Shown here in pieces: positions 12,901 to 19,890 of a stretch of 64,000 nt of DNA. The translations under genes were made by a program, and so were the position numbers. The notes under the pieces are model-generated. The model was not told the origin of the DNA. It made no database searches and saw only the letters and a list, made by a program, of their open reading frames with translations. Source of the DNA: Paenibacillus sp. FSL W8-0186 (lineage in GTDB: Bacteria > Bacillota > Bacilli > Paenibacillales > Paenibacillaceae); the NCBI RefSeq assembly GCF_037969765.1, contig NZ_CP150207.1, forward strand, positions 558,001-622,000. The letters are read 5' to 3'. Every line of letters begins with the position of its first letter. Position 1 is the first letter of the stretch.

Positions 12901-15154
12901 TCCTGACGGCTCCATCGAGTTTATTGGCAGAATGGACAATCAGGTTAAGATCAGAGGGTTTCGAGTTGAAATTGGCGAGATCGAAAGTGTTCTGCTTAAC
13001 CATCCGGCGGTCAAGGAAGTCGTCATTCTCGTTAAGGAATATGAAGAAACGAACAAGTTCCTCTGTGCTTACGTAGTAGCCGATGAAGAGTTGACCGTTC
13101 CAGCTGTTAAGGAATATATGGCCCAGCAGCTGCCCGACTATATGATTCCGTCCGCATTCGTATTCATGGAGGTGCTGCCGCTGAACGTCAACGGCAAGGT
13201 TGATCGCAAAGCGCTCCCTGAACCGGAATACCAGGGAGGCGATGTGGAGTACACCGCTCCAAGAAATGAGCACGAGGAGATGGCCGTTCAGGTCTGGTCG
13301 GAAATTCTGGGCATAGAGCGGATCAGCGTCCACGATAATTTCTTTGCCATTGGGGGCCATTCGTTAAAAGCGATGCAAATGGTATCGAAGCTGGCCGAGC
13401 GTGGTTGGAACATCAGCATTAACCAGGTTTTTGCTCATCAGACTCCAGCCGAGTTGTCGGCTTATGCGCAGCGTCTGGCTCCAGACGAGAAGCAGCGGAT
13501 TACGGATGTCCGGCAGGCGGAGCAGTGGCTCAGCGGCCGTCTCCAGCGATCCTGCGAGTGGAAGACCTACTTCGTTGAGGACGAGGAATATTCCATCGTT
13601 CATATCGTTGGTCTGGATGATGCGCTGAAGCAGGAAGCGGAGACGTTGATCGCCGAGCATTTGGATGAGCGTCTGCACCCGCATTATTTGCTCGATGCCA
13701 GGGAACTGAATGAGGATACAAGGCATCCAAGCATGAGCCGGGAGGAGCTGAATGCTCGGCTGCAATTGCTGCAGACAGAAGCGGCGGCCTGGGTCGATGG
13801 CATGCTTGAGCAGATTTGGCACATGCAGGAGCTCTATGCGCAGGGAGTTACGGGCGAACAGGTCGTAAAGGAATACGGAATTTCACCTTCACAAATGTAT
13901 CATTTCAAGCACAAAGACGTGTCGGGAACGATGGTGAAATGGAATCAGGCGATTCAGCCGGATCTGCTGCGCCAGGCGCTTCAGCAAATTGTATCCGCTG
14001 AAGAGGTGATGCGCAGTGTGCTGGTTCAAAGAGATGGAAATGAGGAAGGATACTGGCGGCTGCATGAGCGCCCGCAACAGCTTGAATTGCCCATGATCGA
14101 TATTTCCCCATTCGAGCAGGGTACGCAGACGGATATTTTGAAGTCGCTCATGAACAGGTTCTTTATTAAGCCGTACTCGGACAAGGATCCACTCATGTAC
14201 CGTGTGCTGCTGGTTAAGCAGAGTGTGAAGGAATATTTGCTGCTGCTTCCGTTCTCCCACACCATTTTCGATTATATGAGCAATGAAGTCCTCCGCAGCC
14301 AAGTGATCGAAGGCTATGAGCTTCTCCGCCAAGGGAAGGCAGTCAAGCCGAAACAGGGTGCGACATTTACGGACTTCATAGCGCAAATTAGCCGAGGCCC
14401 GGAAGGAATATCGGCCAAGGAGCTTTATGAGCTCTATGACCTTCGGAATTTCGGGACGGTGGCAAGGCAGATCGCCGCGGCCATGCAAACGCGAAGCGGG
14501 GACGGACCGGCGCAGATAACGGTCATCAATCACAGCATCAATCTAGAGCTGCTAGCGGAAGGGCATAAGGATGCAGAGAGCAAGTGGAAGCTGGCGATGG
14601 GCATTTTTGCTGCATTTTTTAGCGCATATCTGGGCGTGGAGCAGATTCCGATGTGGATGACTCATTTCGGAAGACAGTACGGGGAGGCCGCATATTTTGA
14701 TATCGTTGGCGAATGTATTGATTACATTCCCCTGCTGCTGGACCTTAAGCAGGATATGGATATGCAGAGCAAGCTGGTCAGCAAGAAGCTGCAAACCGCC
14801 TCGGACTACAACATTCATTTTGCGAATCTGCTATATAACGAATCGATAGATCCGGATTTTGCGGAAGCGAGAAATGCTCTGCTCGCCGCCTTCGAGGAGA
14901 TGCCTGTCAATTTCAATTATCTGGGTGAGCTGAGCGGAGAAGCAGATTTAGAATATTTGGATGCAGAAGGCGTGAATTGCGACGATCCAAACCGGATTCT
15001 CTATATGACCTGGCATCAGGGCAACCATATTCATATTACGCTGGCGCTTCCCGTGGAAGAGAGCTGCGAATCCATCCGGAGCATGCTGGATGAGGCTGCC
15101 CGGGAACAGGTTAAGGGGGATGCCTCTGCACAACTGAAAGGTGTAAAACTATGA
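3941..15154 (+). CDS. Trimodular nonribosomal peptide synthetase (C-A-T x3) with degenerate terminal E/C-like domain
   Basis: 3,737 residues. Three C-A-T modules are visible: condensation motifs HHIIMDG, HHIVADG and HHIISDG, three TSGSTG adenylation cores (residues ~645, 1725, 2752) and carriers with GGHSL serines (~1025, 2095, 3132). By-eye pocket codes are DAFWIGGTFK (the classical Val code), DAWFIGNIVK (Leu-like) and DVFWIGGSFK (Val/Ile-like). After the last carrier comes a ~130-residue linker and then an E/C-superfamily domain (~3312-3720), recognisable by SPSQMYHF and FNYLGEL. Its active-site position reads SHTIFDY instead of HHxxxDG. There is no thioesterase or reductase domain, so the release mechanism is unclear. 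Residues ~1685-1710 carry a Ser/Thr/Pro-rich insert inside the second adenylation domain. The stop overlaps the next start (ATGA). Confidence 0.96.
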   Translation: MVMNEKLSIAGVCNLTPMQEGMLFHSYLNPESTAYFEQFACTVTGQLDVGLLERSFNALIDKYDVLRLNFLHENMKNPKQIIFKKRSMSVLYEDISQMDKAEQELYIQRFIEADQKKGFDLAKDMLLRAAVLQTDQEIDQQAGRRYKLIWSYHHIIMDGWCLKTIVQELFDVYKALSQGAALELDEAPPFASYIQWLDRQDREEARRYWADYVKGYDSAIKLPSFGLRRQDGKAHHDQGMMRQKANDQIDRSYQISEETAQRLEQVAKAHQVTLNTVLQSAWALLLGRYNGTEDVVFGSVTSGRPAEVDGVEQMIGLFINTVPIRITFHGDQTFSSLIQQVQLTSLETQNYDFYPLAEIQSLSTKKQHLIDHIYAFQNYPVSADPLDEAEAKEPFAISELEDFEQTHYDFNLILMPNEGLEVKFKYNAARYEQAAMDRLFQHYEQVLNTVSQNANVLLRDISVITAEERELILHRFNDTAGEYPRDQTIVQLFERQAERVPGNLAIVHHGKNLTYKALNDKANQLAARLISRGVGPDQIVGLVGERSADTVIGMLGILKAGGAYLPIDPEYPADRIEYMLLDSQAKWVVTPRCYAERLASEAEVIILDENEPEREPASNLDQQLDEPPLQVRQNPVKPANLAYVMYTSGSTGRPKGVMIEHQNVVRLVQNTNYIPFRPGDRILQTGAPVFDACTFEIWGALLNGLELYIIDKTSILDPEKLGQALREYSITTMWLTSPLFNQLAQQQPELFQPLRYLIVGGDALSPKHIQQVAEQCKGTTLINGYGPTENTTFSCCYTITSQEEKSIPIGGPIAHSTAYVVDLYGHLCPVGVPGELWVGGDGVARGYINNEALTSEKFMASPFTEGERVYRTGDAASWLPDGTIEFIGRLDHQVKIRGFRIEIGEIESRIQLHKAVKEAIVTVWDKGEGSKALCAYLVCEGELGAAEIRQYLAGYLPDYMIPSHWVFMDQLPLTPNGKVHRQALPVPEESAAYEGIYVAPRNEAEQKLADIWSDVLGVPAVGVNDHFFELGGHSLTALKLVSEVKKQFQVQLPLADVFQTPVLADMAARIGGNQEAGSDPALVIEPAPAAEYYPVSSAQKRLFILNGMTGMDTAYNMPFVMQIEGRLDVKRLEEAFQALIARHEPLRTSFTLLQGEPVQRIHDRVDFTMELLDVHPDQNMEDIVDQLVTPFDLGQAPLLRAALAKRQEERYVLVIDIHHIVADGSSISVIVKEFSDLYNGQGLERLGVQRIQYKDFAVWQNKQLGSGGLQQHERYWLEQFAEEPPVLNLLTDYPRPQIQSFEGAVASAEIDQELSSRLKQLANETGATLYMVLLAAYSVLLSKYSAQEDIVIGSPTAGRTHADVLHTVGMFVNTLALRLKPGAQKTFGDFLNEVKQTAFQAFEHQDYQYEDLIEQLGLRRDMSRNPLFDTVFTLQNIDIQEAELTGLAVQSCSWDGRMSKFDLTLTVVEREQGMFIDAEYAVKLFKAATIERLLKHFVQVLRVIAADKEMKLADIELLSPEERQQMMVDFNGSRTEYPRNRTVYELFAEQAGRTPEQIALVFKEERFTYRQLDEMAGRFAQMLRELGVKPGEITAIMAEHSIEMIVAVLAVLKAGGAYLPIDHEYPADRIAYILEDSNAGLLLTKSRLLQAKDMLAPDMKVHITGRHIQAIDLEDVLVTSREAGPLPSSTLTSSTPTPTTSSSPSTSTPPLASVEASPSDLAYVIYTSGSTGKPKGVMIEHRSLLNMTSWYQTYYQLTAADKCTKYAGFGFDASVWEIFPALLSGSELHIIPEEIRYDVRLLAEYYNNSRISISFLPTAVCEQFIQLDNDSLRMLITGGDKLRVYRPTPYELVNNYGPTENTIVTSAFKVKGEYDNIPIGKPIDNVRVYILDANDKLLPVGVPGELCVAGDSLARGYMNRPDLTAEKFTSDPFYPGERMYRTGDLARWLPEGDLEYLGRMDEQVKIRGYRIELGEVENVLLKQAGIKEAVVLAIENLRQETELCAYIAASREWPVRELREHLARELPEYMLPVHYVFLDELPLTANGKVNRHALPQPDFHSAAADNHVPPRSKTEQRLAEIWSDVLGVEQVGAHSHFFELGGHSLKAAALTAGIKEAFQVDLPLSGVFRHPILEQMAAGIDALERQGYTEIERIPDQEDYPVSSAQKRLLILNELEGAGTAYNMPFVLQLSGSLDRSRLQQSFDALIRRHAAFRTSFALKEGELVQVIHPEVVFQIREMAIMDEPARIKEAIRQFVQPFDLQQAPLIRVGLASLRADKHILMIDMHHIISDGESVRLLVEELSELYGGEEQSSTAARVEYKDYAVWQNKMLQSEAYRQQEQYWLERFAGELPVLTLPTDYARPQMQSFEGDSLTVRLDSDLSSRILEAAARTGTTLYMFLLAAYNILLSKYANQEDIIVGTPTAGRERKELEGIIGMFVNTLAIRTQPEGHKHFGDFLEEVKEHSLQAFENQLIQYEDLLEKLEVARDVSRNPLFDTMFAVDNVGVEEIQLDGLRMKPYPFDNGTSKFDLMVTAAEEGAEIRLDIEYAVKLFRKDTIERLIAHYVQILRAVTADMDIKLCDIGLLLEKERRQIIADFNDTATYYPRQTIHELFEEQAEQQADRIAVVHGDTELTYRELNAKANQLAAILRDKGVGPDRIVAIIGDRTLEMIIGMLAILKAGGAYLPIDPDYPMDRVEYFLKNSEAKVLLARSCYADRAIDGVEAVVLEHEQLDNLDAPNLPHETNPGHLAYVMYTSGSTGLPKGVMVEHLGVARLVRNTNYVRFTKEDRVLQTAAPVFDVSVFDIWGALLNGARLYLVDKFTLLDPIRVESVLQQHRITMLWLTSPLFTQFAQQKPDMFRTVSYLIVGGDILSPKHIQLVREHCGQLTVVNGYGPTENTSFSCCFIIEEAYEKSVPIGPPISNSMAYIVDKYGNLNPVGVPGELWVGGDGVARGYMNNEELTRQKFIPNPFVPGDRVYRTGDAARWLPDGSIEFIGRMDNQVKIRGFRVEIGEIESVLLNHPAVKEVVILVKEYEETNKFLCAYVVADEELTVPAVKEYMAQQLPDYMIPSAFVFMEVLPLNVNGKVDRKALPEPEYQGGDVEYTAPRNEHEEMAVQVWSEILGIERISVHDNFFAIGGHSLKAMQMVSKLAERGWNISINQVFAHQTPAELSAYAQRLAPDEKQRITDVRQAEQWLSGRLQRSCEWKTYFVEDEEYSIVHIVGLDDALKQEAETLIAEHLDERLHPHYLLDARELNEDTRHPSMSREELNARLQLLQTEAAAWVDGMLEQIWHMQELYAQGVTGEQVVKEYGISPSQMYHFKHKDVSGTMVKWNQAIQPDLLRQALQQIVSAEEVMRSVLVQRDGNEEGYWRLHERPQQLELPMIDISPFEQGTQTDILKSLMNRFFIKPYSDKDPLMYRVLLVKQSVKEYLLLLPFSHTIFDYMSNEVLRSQVIEGYELLRQGKAVKPKQGATFTDFIAQISRGPEGISAKELYELYDLRNFGTVARQIAAAMQTRSGDGPAQITVINHSINLELLAEGHKDAESKWKLAMGIFAAFFSAYLGVEQIPMWMTHFGRQYGEAAYFDIVGECIDYIPLLLDLKQDMDMQSKLVSKKLQTASDYNIHFANLLYNESIDPDFAEARNALLAAFEEMPVNFNYLGELSGEADLEYLDAEGVNCDDPNRILYMTWHQGNHIHITLALPVEESCESIRSMLDEAAREQVKGDASAQLKGVKL

Positions 15155-16428
15155 GAGACACAAGAAATATTGCGATCTTCAGTTTAAGCCGCTTAATTAC
15201 GGAGTTGGGAACGTCCATTTTCCGCTTTGCGCTCAGTCTGTATATTCTCGATCTGACCGGTTCAGCGAGCATGTTCGCCCTTGTATTGAGTTTTACTTAT
15301 ATTCCGGGCATCTTTGTCAATATTTTCGCCGGGGTGTTCGTGGATCGCAGCAATAAAAAGCGAATTATGGTCACGACCGACTTCCTTAGCGGCACATCGA
15401 TTTTACTGTTAATGCTGCTGTTTCAATTTTACCACGACAGCATCCTGCTCTTTATCGTGTATGCGATGATAATGAGCACGCTCCAGGCGTTCTTTACACT
15501 GACGATCAATTCGTCTGTGCCCAACATCGTTGCTCCCGAACGGGTAGCTACGGTGAATTCCAGCAACCAGAGCATAGGGGCCCTGATCAGTATTTTGGGG
15601 CCCGTGCTCGGGGCTGTCGCCTATAGTAAGTTCGGCCTGGAGAAAATTTTCTTGATTGAAGGGGTTGCGTTCATCCTTTCCGGATTTCTCAATATGGCGC
15701 TGAAATTCTCATCCCGCAAGGAGCATTTGGGGGAGATCAAGCCTTATGTGGAAAGCTTGAAGGAGGTGTACCAGTACATCAGGCAGCGTGCTGCGATTAA
15801 GTACTTGTTGTCGATCTTCGTCGTGGTTAACTTTGTCATCGCGCCGGCGGTTTCGCTAATCCTGCCCTTTATTGTCTATCAAGCGCTGGATATGACGCCT
15901 CAGCAGCTGTCGTTCATTGAAGCGGCATTAGCGGTAGGCGTGATTATTGGAGCTATCATTGTTTCGGTGCCCAAGATTAATCGTTTTATTACCAATAAAA
16001 TTTTCATTCTGATTCAGCTGCAAGGCTTCGTTATTGCCATGTGGATGTTTCCGAAATGGCCGATCTTCGATATGAGCGCAAAGATTACGCTGATGGCCGG
16101 TTATATGATTGTCTTGGCGCTGACGGGTGCGCTTAATACGATGGGCAATATTCCTATGCTCTCCTATGTGCAAATTTATATTCCCGAGCGGATCAGAGCC
16201 AGTATTCTTGGGGTGGTCAATACGGTGACTACTATTGCCGTGCCTGTTGGCATGTGGGTATACGGTGCTGCTCTGGAAGGTATGGATTGGTCTTATATCG
16301 CTGTAATTTCTGGTGCAGGTCTATTCGTTGTTGGTTTTATAGCCTATCGCAACCGCGAGCTAAGAGAGTTCTTCACCCAGGATGCCGAGCCGGAGCCGGT
16401 GAGAGCGGTGGAAGTGCATGAAGCCTGA
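15151..16428 (+). CDS. MFS transporter, probable peptide/drug exporter
   Basis: 425 residues with about twelve hydrophobic segments. It starts at the ATGA that overlaps the NRPS stop, so it is translationally coupled. The N-terminal half has a major-facilitator-like loop (FVDRSNKKRIMV, residues ~68-79) after the second membrane segment, like the GxxxDRxxRR/K signature. The C-terminus is a short acidic cytoplasmic tail. Position at the end of an NRPS operon is typical of an exporter or self-protection pump for the peptide; the substrate is inferred from context only. No unusual features were seen. Confidence 0.88.
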   Translation: MRDTRNIAIFSLSRLITELGTSIFRFALSLYILDLTGSASMFALVLSFTYIPGIFVNIFAGVFVDRSNKKRIMVTTDFLSGTSILLLMLLFQFYHDSILLFIVYAMIMSTLQAFFTLTINSSVPNIVAPERVATVNSSNQSIGALISILGPVLGAVAYSKFGLEKIFLIEGVAFILSGFLNMALKFSSRKEHLGEIKPYVESLKEVYQYIRQRAAIKYLLSIFVVVNFVIAPAVSLILPFIVYQALDMTPQQLSFIEAALAVGVIIGAIIVSVPKINRFITNKIFILIQLQGFVIAMWMFPKWPIFDMSAKITLMAGYMIVLALTGALNTMGNIPMLSYVQIYIPERIRASILGVVNTVTTIAVPVGMWVYGAALEGMDWSYIAVISGAGLFVVGFIAYRNRELREFFTQDAEPEPVRAVEVHEA

Positions 16429-16474
16429 CATGGATGATGAGAAAACGATATTCGATGAGGAGGATGAATGAAAG

Positions 16475-17734
16475 ATGAAGACGTTCGAAATGCTGGAATC
16501 CAATGTTAGGTCGTATTGCAGAAGTTTCCCGGTTGTATTCGATAAAGCGAAGGGCGACCAGTTATATGCCGACACCGGAGAAGCCTACATCGACTTTTTT
16601 GCTGGCGCCGGGGCGCTCAACTACGGGCATAACAATGAGTTTATGAAGTCGAAAATCATGGAATATGTGTCCCAGGACCGGATTATGCATGGGCTTGATA
16701 TGTATACGAAGGCGAAGGAAGACTTCATCGTTTCGTTCTCCGAGCATATTCTGAAGCCTCAGTCTCTGGACTATAAGCTGCAATTTTGCGGACCGACGGG
16801 AACGAATGCGGTGGAGGCCGCATTGAAGCTGGCCCGGAAGGTTAAGGGCAGAACAGGCGTCTTTGCTTTTATGGGCGGATTTCATGGAATGTCCCTGGGG
16901 AGCCTGTCGATTACGAGCAGCAATTCGATGCGCGAAAGCGCGGGAATGCCGCTGAATAACGTGACATTCATTCCTTATGGGCAGTCGTTCGAGGGGCTGG
17001 ATACGATCCGTTATATGGAGCATATTCTGTCCGATACGCACTCCGGGGTCGGCAAGCCGGCTGCGATGATATTAGAGACCGTGCAAGCGGAGGGCGGAAT
17101 TCATGTAGCCGAGATCGAGTGGCTGCAAAGCCTGCGTCAGCTGTGCGATGAGCATGATATTCTGCTGATCATCGATGATATCCAGGTAGGCTGCGGCAGA
17201 ACGGGGCCGTTCTTCTCATTCGAACGCGCGGGGATTGTGCCGGACATCGTCATTTTATCCAAATCGATCAGCGGATACGGCCTGCCGATGTCCCTGCTCT
17301 TAATCAGACCCGAACTGGACATCTGGAGTCCAGGGGAGCATAACGGAACGTTCCGGGGGAATCAGCTTGCCTTCGTTACCGCCAAGGCTGCATTGGAATT
17401 CAGGACGGCGGAGAGGCTGGGCGAGCAGGTGCGGGAAAAGGAAGCTTTTATCAAGTATTATTTGCAAAATGAGATAGCGCCTTTAGATGCGAATCTGAAG
17501 TTCCGGGGCATTGGCATGATTTGGGGCATCGATGTCTCTCATCTGGGCGAGGAAGTCGCCAGAGAAATTACGGCGAATTGCTTTAAGAACGGCCTGATTC
17601 TAGAGCGGGCCGGCCGGAATGATACGGTAATCAAGATCATGCCTCCGCTGACAATCAGCATAGAGAACCTGAAGCGGGGCTGCGAAATTATTGCCGAGAG
17701 CTTCAGCCGGGTTGGCCATACTTTTAGTCATTAA
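16475..17734 (+). CDS. ectB: Diaminobutyrate--2-oxoglutarate aminotransferase (EctB family)
   Basis: 419 residues, class III PLP aminotransferase. The N-terminus (MKTFEMLESNVRSYCRSFP) and FFAGAGALNYGHNN are characteristic of EctB-type enzymes, which convert aspartate semialdehyde plus glutamate to L-2,4-diaminobutyrate. IIDDIQVGCGRTG (~residues 232-244) holds the PLP-binding aspartate, and the lysine in SKSISGYG (~262) should form the Schiff base. The upstream spacer has a GAGGAGGATG ribosome site. No ectA or ectC is adjacent, so ectoine synthesis is unlikely here. In Paenibacillus peptide clusters such a gene commonly supplies Dab. This supports, but does not prove, that some adenylation domain of the cluster uses Dab. 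Confidence 0.9.
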   Translation: MKTFEMLESNVRSYCRSFPVVFDKAKGDQLYADTGEAYIDFFAGAGALNYGHNNEFMKSKIMEYVSQDRIMHGLDMYTKAKEDFIVSFSEHILKPQSLDYKLQFCGPTGTNAVEAALKLARKVKGRTGVFAFMGGFHGMSLGSLSITSSNSMRESAGMPLNNVTFIPYGQSFEGLDTIRYMEHILSDTHSGVGKPAAMILETVQAEGGIHVAEIEWLQSLRQLCDEHDILLIIDDIQVGCGRTGPFFSFERAGIVPDIVILSKSISGYGLPMSLLLIRPELDIWSPGEHNGTFRGNQLAFVTAKAALEFRTAERLGEQVREKEAFIKYYLQNEIAPLDANLKFRGIGMIWGIDVSHLGEEVAREITANCFKNGLILERAGRNDTVIKIMPPLTISIENLKRGCEIIAESFSRVGHTFSH

Positions 17735-17814
17735 TCATTTATGCTCTGAAGTAAAAAACACCGGCCAAGTCCAATGGAGGAATTTCCTGTCTAGCTACGA
17801 ATAAAAGCCACTAT

Positions 17815-17881
17815 AACAGCAGCGGATACATGTCTGTAATCAGTTTAGATGCGGTTACAGATATGTTGTCTCGCTGCTGTT
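17815..17881. terminator. Long interrupted hairpin between convergent operons
   Basis: AACAGCAGCG at 17815-17824 is exactly complementary to CGCTGCTGTT at 17872-17881. The inner arms (ACATGTCTGTAA and TTACAGATATGT) also pair with one mismatch, leaving a loop of about 15 bases. It lies between the plus-strand aminotransferase and the minus-strand isomerase genes, so it could end transcription from either side. It lacks a clear T-run, so the terminator role is inferred. Confidence 0.55.
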
Positions 17882-17911
17882 TACGTGGTGTGGATGTGGA
17901 AGTTAATTACA

Positions 17912-18778
17912 TTAAGTGTGAATCTCGCTCCAAATGCGTGTTACGTTGTCGAAGGCGATTTTGGTACCTTGTCGGCAATCCTCCATGCCTTCATATTCGA
18001 TAGACATATAGCCATCGTATCCAGAAGCTTTGATCAGGCGCAGAATCTCGTATAGGTCGAGGTCGCCGTGTCCGGCAATGGCGCCGCGCAGGTAATCGCC
18101 GCTGGCGCTGGTGAACCAGCCTTCGCCCGGGTTGCGGTAGGATGGACGGATGTAGAAGTCCTTGATATGAATCATGGAGGCGTAGGGCAGGTTGTTTTTT
18201 ACGGCGGCAACCGGATTTTCGTCCACGCAGACGAAGTTGCCGACATCCAGCGTTGTCTTGAAGTTCGGGCGGTCCACGGCATGGATGAGCGCCTGCACCC
18301 GATCGCTGGCCTGGACATAGTAGCCGTGATTCTCCACGCTCGTTGTGATATCGTACTGCTTGGCATGGTCGGCAATGCGCTGGCAGGCTGCGGCTATTCT
18401 GTCCAAGTCTTCCTGAAAGCGGGCGATGGAGGTATCCGGTCGGGACGCCACGTCATGGCGCATCAGTTTTGCGCCGAGCCGATGGACCCGGTCCACCTCG
18501 CTCATGACGCGGGCGATTTCCGCTTCGTACTGCTCCTCGGTCTCCGTGAGGAAGTTGGCTCCAATCGCATAGTTGGATATGCCGATGCCTACAGCCGCCG
18601 CTTTCTCTCTGATTTGCTCCTCCAATTCCGGATTGGCCGCAAAATCAAAGCCGAGTGCCGGCACGATTTCGATATGGCTGGCGCCAATGCCGGCAACCCA
18701 TTCGATCACCTCCGCAATGGTCATGCTGCCGTCGCGCATCGCTTGATACAAGCTGTAAGAGCTAATTCCCAATTTCAT
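17912..18778 (-). CDS. Sugar phosphate isomerase/epimerase (AP-endonuclease-2-like TIM barrel)
   Basis: 288 residues starting MKLGISSYSLYQAMRDG. The fold signature is the xylose-isomerase-like TIM barrel (IolE/hydroxypyruvate isomerase group), with conserved strand ends such as SVENHG (~residues 165-170), TLDVGNF and MIHIKDF that carry the metal-binding Glu, Asp and His. It is the third gene of a minus-strand set with another isomerase and a Gfo/Idh/MocA oxidoreductase, a common combination for inositol or unusual sugar breakdown. The exact substrate cannot be read from the sequence. It has a good upstream ribosome site (AAAAGGAG). Confidence 0.85.
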   Translation of the reverse strand: MKLGISSYSLYQAMRDGSMTIAEVIEWVAGIGASHIEIVPALGFDFAANPELEEQIREKAAAVGIGISNYAIGANFLTETEEQYEAEIARVMSEVDRVHRLGAKLMRHDVASRPDTSIARFQEDLDRIAAACQRIADHAKQYDITTSVENHGYYVQASDRVQALIHAVDRPNFKTTLDVGNFVCVDENPVAAVKNNLPYASMIHIKDFYIRPSYRNPGEGWFTSASGDYLRGAIAGHGDLDLYEILRLIKASGYDGYMSIEYEGMEDCRQGTKIAFDNVTRIWSEIHT

Positions 18779-18832
18779 AAGGATGACTCCTTTTCGCTAG
18801 GTTAAGTAGTTAAGATTCCTTGAGTATGCTCA

Positions 18833-19711
18833 TTAGTCCCGGTAAGCGCGGATGAACTCTACGGCCTTGCGGATGTCTTCCGCCGGATTGTCGCCGACTT
18901 CACGCTCGATCGTCAAATAGCCCTTGTAGCCGATTTCCTGCAATGCGGCGAAATAAGCCGGGAAATCGACAGCTCCTGCGCCTAGAGGCAATTCCTCAAA
19001 GGCGGCTCCAGAGGAGGCCATCTCGGCGATTTTTTCATGAGTCATTTCGTCGTAACCCAGATAGCCGTACACCTCTTTCGGATCGACGGGGCGGAGCCTG
19101 CGTCCGTCTTTGACGTGGGTATGCACGAGGTAGTCTTTGAGCAGCTTCACGCCTTCTACAGGATCATCGCCCGTCACCATGACCATGTTCGCCGGGTCAA
19201 AGTTGACCGAGACGCCATTGGTGCTGAGCGTATCCAGGAAGCTTTTTAAATGCGCCGCCGGCTCCGGTCCGGTCTCAATGGCGAAATAAGCGTTCATGCT
19301 CTTCGCGTATATGCCCAGCTCTTCACATGCCTCCTGCATCGCGTGGTAAATCCGCCCGTTTCTGTCGTCCGGGACGATGCCGATATGCGTCGTTACGACG
19401 GAGGTTCCCAGCTCCACGGCCAGGTCGAGGATGCGCTTCGACTTCTCGATTTTCGCGGGATTGGCGTCTGCATCCTGGAAGCCGTGTCCGGCCAAATCGC
19501 CGCACAGGGCGGAGATTTCAAGCCCCAGTCCATCGATGTAGCTGCGCAGCTCCTTGCGCTTGGCCGGTGTCAGGGCGGCAGGATCCATCTCGCCAGATAC
19601 GGCGTAAATTTGCACGCCCTCCGCGCCGACTTCCTTTGCTTTCTTCAGCCCTTCCATCACGCCCACGCCAAAGCTGTCTACAATGACGCCAATTTTATTG
19701 GTCAATTTCAT
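18833..19711 (-). CDS. Sugar phosphate isomerase/epimerase (second TIM-barrel paralogue)
   Basis: 292 residues beginning MKLTNKIGVIVDSFGVG. Same xylose-isomerase-like TIM barrel superfamily as its neighbour but clearly diverged. Metal-site strands are recognisable as AIETGPEPA, NFDPANMVM and VHTHVKDG, and TIEREVGD lies near the C-terminus. An AAAGGAGGCAACC ribosome site precedes the start. It lies 54 bases upstream of the next isomerase gene and ~180 bases downstream of the oxidoreductase, from which a repeat element separates it. The role is inferred as isomerisation of an oxidised sugar or inositol intermediate. Confidence 0.85.
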   Translation of the reverse strand: MKLTNKIGVIVDSFGVGVMEGLKKAKEVGAEGVQIYAVSGEMDPAALTPAKRKELRSYIDGLGLEISALCGDLAGHGFQDADANPAKIEKSKRILDLAVELGTSVVTTHIGIVPDDRNGRIYHAMQEACEELGIYAKSMNAYFAIETGPEPAAHLKSFLDTLSTNGVSVNFDPANMVMVTGDDPVEGVKLLKDYLVHTHVKDGRRLRPVDPKEVYGYLGYDEMTHEKIAEMASSGAAFEELPLGAGAVDFPAYFAALQEIGYKGYLTIEREVGDNPAEDIRKAVEFIRAYRD

Positions 19712-19742
19712 CTTTTGGTTGCCTCCTTTATATTGCTTGTAA

Positions 19743-19889
19743 GTCGACTTTTTAGCACCGAGAAGGTTGTGAGAACCCGAAGAAGGAGGAGCGGAGTGTA
19801 GGAGAAGCCTACATGAGCACCGGACTTCGAGGGTGAACGCAAGATTCGATGTCGGACTGCCTTCGGGCTGCTTCGTGATAAAATGTCGA
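19743..19889. repeat. Palindromic intergenic element bounded by GTCGAC
   Basis: About 147 bases sit between the oxidoreductase and isomerase genes. It begins GTCGACTTTTTA and ends ATAAAATGTCGAC, which are terminal inverted repeats. Inside, GTAGG-AGAAG-CCTAC makes a small hairpin, and other GC-rich arms suggest a compact fold. I recall similar elements between genes in Paenibacillus genomes, but the family name is unknown to me. It could be a MITE-like element, a REP element or a structured RNA. Confidence 0.6.
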
Positions 19890-19890
19890 C

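Noticed and set aside
16475..17734. Ectoine biosynthesis cluster
   Set aside because: Only the EctB-type aminotransferase is present, with no ectA or ectC; NRPS precursor supply fits better.
18068..18805. Long plus-strand open frame (245 codons) opposite the isomerase gene
   Set aside because: It is the complement of a well-supported isomerase gene in GC-rich DNA.
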